From assembly GCF_040611135.1 (NCBI RefSeq), contig NZ_JBEXNL010000002.1, positions 310,001 to 374,000 of the forward strand: a stretch of 64,000 bases of DNA. The letters are read 5' to 3'. The notes under the pieces were generated by a model, which worked only from the letters and a program-made list of their open reading frames with translations, had not been told where the DNA came from and made no database searches. Numbering within the stretch: position 1 is the stretch's first letter; each line of letters starts with the position of its first letter. This DNA is from Tsukamurella sp040611135. Lineage in GTDB: Bacteria; Actinomycetota; Actinomycetes; Mycobacteriales; Mycobacteriaceae. Position numbers and translations under genes: made by a program. Below are positions 57,833-64,000 of the stretch, in pieces.

Positions 57833-59530
57833 CTAGCGCACCGGCGGGTCGGCGGGCAGGACGTGCGCACCGGACCTGTCCGTCGACAGTGCCAGCGAGC
57901 TGATGTACTGCTTCTCGCCGTCGGGGCCGGGCACCGCGGAGGCCACCATGTCGGGCCGCTCGAACTCGACGCCGGTCACGCAGCACAGGAGCTTCTCGCC
58001 CGACGGGTTGCCGTACTCGTCGAACATCGGCAGGTCGATGCCGTCGTCGCTGCGGCGCAGGTAGTACTTGCCCCGCGTGGCGACGGCGAGGACCGGCGGC
58101 AGCACCAGCGCGAGGACCAGTGCGACCAGCGGCGAGTAGGGCTGCAGGCCCGAGCCGAGGAGCCCGAAGAACGCGGCGATGGACAGGCCCGCCGCCACGA
58201 TCACCGAGACGAAGCCGACCGGGTTGACGTCGTAGAGCATGCCGCGGCGGAACTCCGGGACCTTCGGCGAGATCTTCAGGAGGTACTTGTTGATCGCGAT
58301 GTCGCTGGCGACGGCGACGATCCAGGCGATGCCGCAGTTGGCGTAGAAGTTCAGCAGGTTGTTGAGGAAGCTGAACATGTCGGCCTCCATGAGCACGATC
58401 GCGATGACCACGTTGAACACCAGGAACACCAGGCGGCCCGGGTAGGTCTTGGTGACGCGGGTGAAGCTGTTGGTCCACGCCAGCGAGCCCGAGTACGCAT
58501 TGGTCACGTTGATCTTGATCTGGCTGATCACCACGAGGATCACCGCGAGGGTCAGGGCGAGCCAGTGCGGCAGGAAGTCCTGATAGATCTCCACGAACTG
58601 GTGCACCGGCTGATTGGCGATGCCGGCGTTGTCGATCGTGATCCCGATCAGGTAGACGGCCAGGAAGAGACCGACGATCTGCTTGACGGCGCCGAAGAAG
58701 ACCCAGCCGGGGCCGGCGGTGATCACGGCGGTCCACCAGCGGCGCGAGTTCTCGGGCGTCTTGGGCGGCATGAACCGCAGGTAGTCGATCTGCTCGGCGA
58801 TCTGCGCGATGAGCGACAGGCACACGCCCGCGGCCAGCATCGTGCCGGCGAAGCTGACGCCCTTGTGCAGGGGTGCACCGGTGGCGGTGTCGATGCCGCC
58901 GAAGGCGAAGAAGTCGCCGATCGCCTCGGGGTGCTTGAGCAGCAGGTAGCCGAAGGGCAGCACCATCATCACGAGCCACAGCGGCGTGGTCCACACCTGC
59001 AGCTTCGCGAGCGTGTTCATGCCGTAGATCACGAGCGGGATGATGAGCACCGACGAGAGCAGATATCCCAGCCACAGCGGGACGCCCAGGCCGAGTTTGA
59101 GGCCCTGCGCCATGATCGATCCCTCGAGCGCGAAGAAGATGAACGTGAACGACGCGAAGATCACGTTCGTCAGCACCGAGCCGTAGTAGCCGAAGCCGCT
59201 GCCGCGGGTGATGAGGTCCAGGTCGATGTTGTACCGCGCGGCGTAGTAGGCCAGCGGGTACCCGGTCAGCACGATGACCAGGGCGAAGAAACCGATGCCC
59301 CAGAGCGCGTTGCCGGTGCCGTTCGCGATGCCGATGTTCGCGCCGATCGCGAAGTCGGCGAGGTAGGCGATGCCCCCGAGCGCCGAGGTGGCGACCACGG
59401 CGGGGCCCCACTTGCGGTAGCTGCGCGGTGCGAAGCGCAGGGTGTAGTCCTCGAGCGTCTCGCGGGAGGCGCTGTCGCTGAGCGGGGTCGACGGTGCGGT
59501 CGTCGCCTCCGGGGGTTGCAGTGCGGTCAC
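57833..59530 (-). CDS. NCS1 family permease (purine-cytosine permease type)
   Basis: A 565-residue transporter with 12 predicted helices of the NCS1 (nucleobase:cation symporter-1) family. Helix 1 region WGPAVVATSALGGIAYLADF, the AIGANIGIANGTGN loop, EQIDYLRFMPP, VISQIKINVTNAYSGSLAWT and NFYANCGIAWIVAVASDIAINKY fit the family. The C-terminal 70 residues after the last helix are soluble, with YLRRSDDGIDLPMF and ending SGAHVLPADPPVR. NCS1 proteins take up nucleobases, hydantoins or allantoin; near an acetamidase, a nitrogen-rich substrate is plausible. The GTG start has GAAGGGA upstream. Confidence 0.88.
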   Translation of the reverse strand: MTALQPPEATTAPSTPLSDSASRETLEDYTLRFAPRSYRKWGPAVVATSALGGIAYLADFAIGANIGIANGTGNALWGIGFFALVIVLTGYPLAYYAARYNIDLDLITRGSGFGYYGSVLTNVIFASFTFIFFALEGSIMAQGLKLGLGVPLWLGYLLSSVLIIPLVIYGMNTLAKLQVWTTPLWLVMMVLPFGYLLLKHPEAIGDFFAFGGIDTATGAPLHKGVSFAGTMLAAGVCLSLIAQIAEQIDYLRFMPPKTPENSRRWWTAVITAGPGWVFFGAVKQIVGLFLAVYLIGITIDNAGIANQPVHQFVEIYQDFLPHWLALTLAVILVVISQIKINVTNAYSGSLAWTNSFTRVTKTYPGRLVFLVFNVVIAIVLMEADMFSFLNNLLNFYANCGIAWIVAVASDIAINKYLLKISPKVPEFRRGMLYDVNPVGFVSVIVAAGLSIAAFFGLLGSGLQPYSPLVALVLALVLPPVLAVATRGKYYLRRSDDGIDLPMFDEYGNPSGEKLLCCVTGVEFERPDMVASAVPGPDGEKQYISSLALSTDRSGAHVLPADPPVR

Positions 59531-59625
59531 GAAAGATCCCTTCCGGCCCGGCCGTGCGGCGCGGGGTTGGAAGGAATCGTGCTGGGGAGGCGTTGGGCCG
59601 CGGTGTCCGCGCCGTAACGGGTCGG

Positions 59626-60441
59626 TTACGGGACCGGGCGCACTGTGACAGCGGCGTTGCCCGGTGTCGTCCGCGCCGCCGCGTCCTCCTTGCGCTTGAC
59701 GGAATCCCGTATCTGGTCGATGTTCTCGCGCAGCATGTCGGAGACCAACTCGTCGGTCCGCTCGTCGGCGAGGACCTGGAGCACCATCCGGAACGAGGTG
59801 TCCACGATCAGCTGGATGATCTCGTCGTGGAACGGGATGTACTTGACCGCCTTGGTCTGCGGGTCGTTCTTCACCATCTCCTGGATCATCCCGCTCATCT
59901 CGGGCCGGTTCTCCTCGAGCGCCAGGGCGATGTTCTTGGTGTAGTGGCCGGTCTTGAGCACCTCGGTCACCTCGTCGAGGACGGCGACCGTGATCGGCCG
60001 CTTCACCGCGTCGACCACGGCGTCGGTGGCGCGACCCACGACGACGGCGGTGATCCGGTCGCCGTAGGCGCGGTCGATCGCGGTGGCGAGCCGTGCGATC
60101 ACCAGGACGAGCCGGAGGAACTTGAAGGCCGACGGCAACGCCATCGTGACCACGAACGCGGGCACCATGCCGAGCAGCTCGTACCAGTTGAGCAGCAGGA
60201 ACCTGCGCGACCAGTGCGCCGCGCGCCAGCGGGCCAGGAACTCCAGGAAGAAGATCAGACAGATCGCGGCGTCGATCCACAGCACGGTGATGTAGAGCCC
60301 GCGCGGCAGGTGCACGAAGGTCATCACCGTGATCAGGACGAGCGAGACGATCGCCAGCGCGATCATCGCCCAGTCCATCCAGTCGACGGGGCGGCGGCGG
60401 CCGGTGGTGGCCGCGGCCGCGGGGGCAGTGGGCTCAGTCAT
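59626..60441 (-). CDS. voltage-sensor-like membrane protein
   Basis: A 271-residue protein with four N-terminal membrane segments in the layout of a voltage sensor: MDWAMIALAIVSLVLITVMTF (S1), VLWIDAAICLIFFLEFLARW (S2, with the conserved Asp and Glu), NWYELLGMVPAFVVTMALP (S3) and FKFLRLVLVIARLATAIDR (S4, with Lys and Arg every three to six residues). There is no pore helix or selectivity filter. The C-terminal 140 residues are soluble helices (EENRPEMSGMIQEMVKNDP, IQLIVDTSFRMVLQVLADERTDE). It may be a stand-alone sensor or proton channel, or a pore-less ion-transporter relative. Its ATG has a -10 element 8 bases upstream. Confidence 0.75.
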   Translation of the reverse strand: MTEPTAPAAAATTGRRRPVDWMDWAMIALAIVSLVLITVMTFVHLPRGLYITVLWIDAAICLIFFLEFLARWRAAHWSRRFLLLNWYELLGMVPAFVVTMALPSAFKFLRLVLVIARLATAIDRAYGDRITAVVVGRATDAVVDAVKRPITVAVLDEVTEVLKTGHYTKNIALALEENRPEMSGMIQEMVKNDPQTKAVKYIPFHDEIIQLIVDTSFRMVLQVLADERTDELVSDMLRENIDQIRDSVKRKEDAAARTTPGNAAVTVRPVP

Positions 60442-60449
60442 CGCCCTTG

Positions 60450-60455
60450 AGACTA
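60450..60455 (-). promoter_or_regulatory. -10 element (leaderless) for the voltage-sensor-like gene
   Basis: On the minus strand TAGTCT lies 8 bases before the ATG at 60441. Confidence 0.4.
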
Positions 60456-60482
60456 CTGAGCCGCGCCGGTATCGCCCCGGAT

Positions 60483-61412
60483 TCAGCCCTTCGGCTTCAC
60501 CAGGCGCTGCACGTCGTCGATGATCCGGCCCGCGCCGATCACGCCGATGCCCACCATCCAGGTCTCGTCCTCGACGGCGAAGGCGCGCCCGGCGGCGACG
60601 GCGGGCAGCGCACCCCAGCGCTCGGTGACGGACTTCGCGGTGGCGGTGGCGTTCGCGCCCTCGGTGTGGAAGACGGTCTCGCCGGTGATCTCGGCGAAGT
60701 TCTCCAGCGAGGTCTCGACCATCGAATACTCGTTCCACGCTTTCTGCGGGATGGTGAAGCCCATCGCGCGGATCACGGTGCCGGAGAAGGTGTCGGGACC
60801 GTAGAGGCGGAAGCCGTTGGCGCGGAAGCGCACGATGGACAGCGTGGTGCCCGGCGCGCCCACCTGCTTTCCGACCGCGGCGGCTCGGGCGTCGAGCTCG
60901 GTCAGCTTCGTGTTCATCGCCTCGGTGCGATTGACGGCGTCCGCGGTGATGTGCGCCTGCTCCTTCCAGTTGGTGCCGGAGTCCACGGAGAAGACGGTCG
61001 GCGCGATCCGGGAGAGCTGGGCGTAGAGCTTCTCGTGGCGCACCTTGGACCCGATGATCAGGTCGGGCTTGAGCGCCGCGATCTCCTCGACGTTCGGGGC
61101 GGTGGTGGCGCCCACGGAGGTGGTACCGCCCAGCCTGTCGCGGAGATAGCCCGGGAAGCCCTCGTTGGCGGCGGACACCGTCGCCCCGACGGGCGTGATG
61201 CCGAGCGAGACAAGAGCGTCCAGCTGGGGTGAGTCGATCACCACGATCCGCTTCGGGGCGACGGGGACCTTCGTCTCACCCATTGCGTGGACGACGGTGC
61301 GCGTGTGCTCGCGGTCGGCGTCGCCTCCGCCGGATCCGCACGCCGCGACCGTGGCGGCGGTGGCCACGGCGAGCATGGCGGAGAGGAATCTGCGGCGGTT
61401 CGGGGTGGCCAT
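60483..61412 (-). CDS. iron-siderophore ABC transporter substrate-binding lipoprotein
   Basis: A 309-residue exported binding protein for ferric siderophores. Residues 1-25 are a signal sequence with RRRFLSAMLAVATAATVAAC, a lipobox. The mature part is a FhuD/FepB-type two-lobe fold: PKRIVVIDSPQLDALVSLGI, PNVEEIAALKPDLIIGSKVR and VFHTEGANATATAKSVTERW. An IdeR/DtxR-like box overlaps its promoter, so it is probably repressed by iron. The permease and ATPase partners are not next to it; they must lie elsewhere. The gene is divergent from a lipoprotein gene. Confidence 0.9.
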   Translation of the reverse strand: MATPNRRRFLSAMLAVATAATVAACGSGGGDADREHTRTVVHAMGETKVPVAPKRIVVIDSPQLDALVSLGITPVGATVSAANEGFPGYLRDRLGGTTSVGATTAPNVEEIAALKPDLIIGSKVRHEKLYAQLSRIAPTVFSVDSGTNWKEQAHITADAVNRTEAMNTKLTELDARAAAVGKQVGAPGTTLSIVRFRANGFRLYGPDTFSGTVIRAMGFTIPQKAWNEYSMVETSLENFAEITGETVFHTEGANATATAKSVTERWGALPAVAAGRAFAVEDETWMVGIGVIGAGRIIDDVQRLVKPKG

Positions 61413-61418
61413 GAAGCG

Positions 61419-61424
61419 ACCCTA
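61419..61424 (-). promoter_or_regulatory. -10 element (leaderless) for the siderophore-binding protein
   Basis: On the minus strand TAGGGT lies 6 bases before the ATG at 61412. Confidence 0.4.
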
Positions 61425-61428
61425 GCAG

Positions 61429-61447
61429 TTGCTTAGCCTTGCCTTGC
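61429..61447. promoter_or_regulatory. IdeR/DtxR-like iron box
   Basis: TTGCTTAGCCTTGCCTTGC contains the palindromic core TTAGCCT and matches roughly 12 of 19 positions of the mycobacterial IdeR box when aligned on that core. It sits directly upstream of the -10 of an iron-siderophore binding gene, where iron-bound IdeR would block RNA polymerase. Confidence 0.55.
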
Positions 61448-61539
61448 CAATCGGTAGATCGTCACTGAGCTGGCCGCAGCGAGTTGTTCGGGGGAGAAAT
61501 TCATCTGTTCGGACGACGTCAGCAGGACGAGCCCGCCGC

Positions 61540-61545
61540 TACAGT
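61540..61545 (+). promoter_or_regulatory. -10 element (leaderless) for the 61554 lipoprotein gene
   Basis: TACAGT lies 8 bases before the ATG at 61554. Confidence 0.4.
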
Positions 61546-61553
61546 TTCTGCGC

Positions 61554-62840
61554 ATGCGAATCTCTGTTCTGGTGCCGGCGTTGGTGGCGTCGATCCTGGT
61601 GGCGGGCTGCGGCACAAGTAGCGGTGACGGCGCTACGCGGACGCCGACGGCGCAGACCACGACAGCTTCCGCCTCGTCGTCCGCGTCGGTCACGGCGACG
61701 CCGGCGCGCGTGGACCGTGTCCCGGTGCCGGACGTCAACCCGTCGGACACCCCGTTCAAGGACGGCTGGTCGAGCTACGGCGGCGTGCCCTACACCGGGT
61801 GTGGCGGAGCGTACTACTCCGCTGTTCACAGCGCCGAAGCGGTGCAGGTCTTTCGGCCGGAGTCCGGCGAGTTCTGGCACCCCACCAAGCCGAGCGTGCA
61901 ACCGGGTGAGGTGGAGAACAAGACACACTGCACCCTGGCGGGCGTGCCCACCGACCCGGACCTCGTGTGGGTGCAGCAGGTCACGGTTCCCGCACAGGGG
62001 CTCTCGCCCGAACGCAAGACCGTCAGGGTGTCGGTCCAGAAGGTCGGGACGGACACCGTCGCCCGGACCGCGACGGTCGCGGTGGACGGTTGGACCGGAT
62101 CACCCGCGGCGACGCGGTCCACCATTCTGCTGACGTACGGCAGCAAACTCGTCGGAGTGGACCTCGCGACGCTGAAGCAGGGCTGGACGGGACCGTCCGA
62201 GTACCGGTCCATCGGCCCGAACGGGCTGGTCGCGAAGGTGGACAAGAGCAACACCAACCGGGTGTGGACGCTGTTCTCCCCGACGGGCCAGCAGGTCGCG
62301 TCGTCGCCGGACCAGTCGGCGGACGGCAAAGGTCCTGTGGGCTGGTCCGACGGTGTCACGGGCGACGTGTTCACGACGCCCGACGGGTTCTTCGATGTCA
62401 AGGCGGGGGTGTACCGGCCCTTCGACAAGCGGCTGATCTCGGACGGCGCAACCGTCTCAGCGGTGGTTGGAAGGCAGATCTTCCTCAACGGGCCGGCGAT
62501 CGCGGTCGTCGACGTGGACTCGGGACGGACGGTGTTCTCGATGACGGCGGCCGAGGTGTCCGCCGCGCGGATCTACGAGTCGTGGTACTTCGACGGTCAC
62601 CTCTACCTGATCAATCGAAACGACGGCAGTGGCGCGTACTCCGTTACCACCATCGCCGACCGGAAGGAGATCGCCACCAGCTGGCTACGGCGGCCCGCGG
62701 CGACACAGCTCGGCTGGACCTGGGTGTCGGAGTCGAAGGGGACGTCGATGTGCGAGACGGTGGGCAGCACGTCGGGCAAGGGCTGTGCGGCTGTGCTGGT
62801 GCGGAACGTGGACGGCAGGTATCCGGGACCCTGGTACTGA
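61554..62840 (+). CDS. exported lipoprotein, possible beta-propeller
   Basis: A 428-residue protein. The signal sequence RISVLVPALVASILVAGC ends in a lipobox, so it is lipid-anchored and outside. A Thr/Ser/Ala spacer (residues 20-50) follows. The mature part holds repeated beta-rich segments such as TILLTYGSKLVGVDLATLK, IFLNGPAIAVVDVDSGRTVF and YFDGHLYLINRNDG, which resemble blades of a PQQ/WD-type propeller, and four or more cysteines (CGGAYYS, THCTLAG, SMCETVG, KGCAAVL) that could form disulfides. No function is known. It is divergent from the siderophore-binding gene across a gap holding the IdeR-like box. Confidence 0.75.
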   Translation: MRISVLVPALVASILVAGCGTSSGDGATRTPTAQTTTASASSSASVTATPARVDRVPVPDVNPSDTPFKDGWSSYGGVPYTGCGGAYYSAVHSAEAVQVFRPESGEFWHPTKPSVQPGEVENKTHCTLAGVPTDPDLVWVQQVTVPAQGLSPERKTVRVSVQKVGTDTVARTATVAVDGWTGSPAATRSTILLTYGSKLVGVDLATLKQGWTGPSEYRSIGPNGLVAKVDKSNTNRVWTLFSPTGQQVASSPDQSADGKGPVGWSDGVTGDVFTTPDGFFDVKAGVYRPFDKRLISDGATVSAVVGRQIFLNGPAIAVVDVDSGRTVFSMTAAEVSAARIYESWYFDGHLYLINRNDGSGAYSVTTIADRKEIATSWLRRPAATQLGWTWVSESKGTSMCETVGSTSGKGCAAVLVRNVDGRYPGPWY

Positions 62841-62852
62841 GCGCGCGCCCGG

Positions 62853-62858
62853 TAGCGT
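62853..62858 (+). promoter_or_regulatory. -10 element (leaderless) for the metallophosphoesterase gene
   Basis: TAGCGT lies 6 bases before the GTG at 62865; GGAGGG in between may instead serve as a ribosome site. Confidence 0.35.
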
Positions 62859-62864
62859 GGAGGG

Positions 62865-63941
62865 GTGGCGAACCTCTGGGCGATCAGTGACCTGCACGTG
62901 GGGCACCGGGGGAACGAGGGCATCGTCGACGAGGTGTGGCCCACGTCCCCGGACGACTGGCTGATCCTGGCCGGCGATGTCTGTGAGCGCACCGACCAGC
63001 TCGATGAGGTGCTCACCGCCCTGGCGCCCCGGTTCGAGAAGGTCATCTGGGTCCCGGGCAACCACGAGCTGTACACCACGTCCAAGGACCCGATGCAGGT
63101 CTTCGGCGAGGCCCGCTACGACCACCTGGTGGAGATCTGCCGGCACCACGGCGTGCTCACGCCCGAGGACCCGTTCCCGGTGTTCGACGACCCGGACGAC
63201 CCCGAAACAGCGCCGGTCGCGATCGTCCCCATGTTCCTGCTCTACGACTACAGCTTCCGCGACGAGGGCCTCACGACGCTGCAGGCACTGGCGCGCGCGA
63301 AGGAGAAGAGCGTCGTCGCGACCGACGAGTTCCTGCTCTCGCCCGAGCCCTACGCGACCCGGGACGCGTGGTGCCGGGCGCGCCTGGAGTACACGCGCCG
63401 CCGGCTCGCCGCGCTGCCGGCCGGCACCCGGACCGTGCTGGTGAACCACTGGCCGCTGCGCCGCGAGCCCACCGAGGTGCTGTTCTACCCGGACTTCGCG
63501 CTGTGGTGCGGCACCGTCGAAACCGCGGACTGGCACCGCACCTACAACGCCGAGGCGGCCGTCTACGGGCACCTGCACATTCCCCGCACCACCTGGTACG
63601 ACGGCGTTCGGTTCGAGGAGGTGTCGGTGGGTTACCCGCGGGAGTGGCAGGAGCGGGGCCTGCCCGAGCCGCTGCTGCGGCGGATCCTCCCGGCGCCGGC
63701 GTACACGGAGGAATCACTGGGGCACTACGGCGTCCATTTCGAGGTGGACCCGAAGTACCGGGACGATCCGGAGCGGTTCGCCGCGGAACGCGCTGCCGCG
63801 CAGGAGCGCCTCAGTGACCGCCGGGTGGCGGCACGGGAGCGGATCGCGGAGCGTCGCGCGGCACGGGAGTCCGGCGCCGGACGGGGCGGTGGCCCCGGGG
63901 ATTCCGGCCGCTCGGCGCGGGCGAAGGAGTCGGAGAAATGA
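62865..63941 (+). CDS. calcineurin-like metallophosphoesterase
   Basis: A 358-residue phosphoesterase with the standard metal motifs: SDLHVGH (Asp9, His11), LAGDVCE (Asp38), PGNHELY (Asn66, His67), VNHWPL and the late VYGHLHIPRT. The C-terminal 50 residues are a charged coiled-coil-like tail (ERIAERRAARE). Its substrate is unknown. In mycobacteria a protein of this family (Rv2795c) precedes the phosphopantetheinyl transferase gene pptT, and here the next gene starts with an ATGA overlap in just that position. Confidence 0.9.
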   Translation: MANLWAISDLHVGHRGNEGIVDEVWPTSPDDWLILAGDVCERTDQLDEVLTALAPRFEKVIWVPGNHELYTTSKDPMQVFGEARYDHLVEICRHHGVLTPEDPFPVFDDPDDPETAPVAIVPMFLLYDYSFRDEGLTTLQALARAKEKSVVATDEFLLSPEPYATRDAWCRARLEYTRRRLAALPAGTRTVLVNHWPLRREPTEVLFYPDFALWCGTVETADWHRTYNAEAAVYGHLHIPRTTWYDGVRFEEVSVGYPREWQERGLPEPLLRRILPAPAYTEESLGHYGVHFEVDPKYRDDPERFAAERAAAQERLSDRRVAARERIAERRAARESGAGRGGGPGDSGRSARAKESEK

Positions 63942-64000
63942 TCCTGCAGTCCATGCTCCCGCGCGGGCTCGTCGCGCGGGAGGCCCACGGCGATGTGGAC
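63938..64000 (+). CDS. pptT: probable 4'-phosphopantetheinyl transferase, first 21 codons
   Basis: The ATG overlaps the metallophosphoesterase stop (ATGA) and the frame stays open to the window edge, coding MILQSMLPRGLVAREAHGDV. This resembles the start of mycobacterial PptT (a hydrophobic SxLP then an acidic turn), and the position after this phosphoesterase is conserved. Only 21 codons are visible, so the call rests mainly on context. Confidence 0.55.
   Translation, partial: MILQSMLPRGLVAREAHGDVD

Overview
The window reads as a chromosomal stretch of a high-GC, mycolic-acid-type actinobacterium (order Mycobacteriales; Tsukamurella, Gordonia and relatives fit best, but the genus is an inference). 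The reasons are the roughly 70% GC, a mycothione reductase, Rip1-type and EfpA-type proteins, many GTG starts, and a gene order that, from memory, tracks the Mycobacterium tuberculosis Rv2890c-Rv2794c region with insertions and inversions. No rRNA, tRNA, CRISPR array, insertion sequence or prophage was seen.

Layout. 1-2422: a cut-off alpha/beta hydrolase, a type B carboxylesterase and a divergent TetR regulator. 2423-9007: the rpsB-tsf pair with a structured leader and a strong terminator, a VOC/AraC pair behind a long inverted repeat, an SGNH hydrolase, then pyrH-frr-cdsA. 9079-13422: MFS transporter, LapA-domain protein, rlmN, DUF2631, DUF952 and a Uma2-type nuclease. 13442-18398: dxr-rip1-ispG-GNAT-DUF456 (isoprenoid synthesis plus site-2 protease). 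18468-25522: an unrecognised 322-residue protein, an SDR, a penicillin-binding protein, map, cobQ, and an alpha/beta hydrolase whose nucleophile is replaced by glycine. 25528-29509 (minus strand): mycothione reductase, a lipase-like hydrolase, and a translationally coupled pair made of an ImmA/IrrE metalloprotease and a class III nucleotidyl-cyclase-like protein. 29756-42589: mqo, GNAT, magnesium-chelatase-like ATPase, cobO, cobB, a DUF4822 lipoprotein, fused cysG, and two tandem EfpA-type exporters with long disordered tails. 42679-55724: yaaA, proS, DUF4190 protein, a DUF4439/Tat-lipoprotein pair, then the rimP-nusA-ylxR-infB-DUF503-rbfA-nrnA-MATE translation cluster. 55737-64000: acetamidase, FmdB-like protein, HNH protein, NCS1 permease, voltage-sensor-like membrane protein, iron-siderophore binding lipoprotein with an IdeR-like box, another lipoprotein, a metallophosphoesterase and the first codons of a pptT-like gene.

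How it works together. Most of the window is core metabolism: translation factors, MEP-pathway isoprenoids, cobalamin/siroheme, envelope and thiol redox. Transcription signals follow one theme: about twenty genes carry a TANNNT -10 element only 6-9 bases before an ATG or GTG, so leaderless mRNAs are probably common. The best candidate for a little-described system is the cyclase-like/ImmA-IrrE cassette (27936-29509), which has lower GC than its surroundings and lies between two housekeeping genes. The second unusual signal is a ten-base sequence, GGCACCGTCG and its complement, scattered through genes and gaps far more often than composition predicts.
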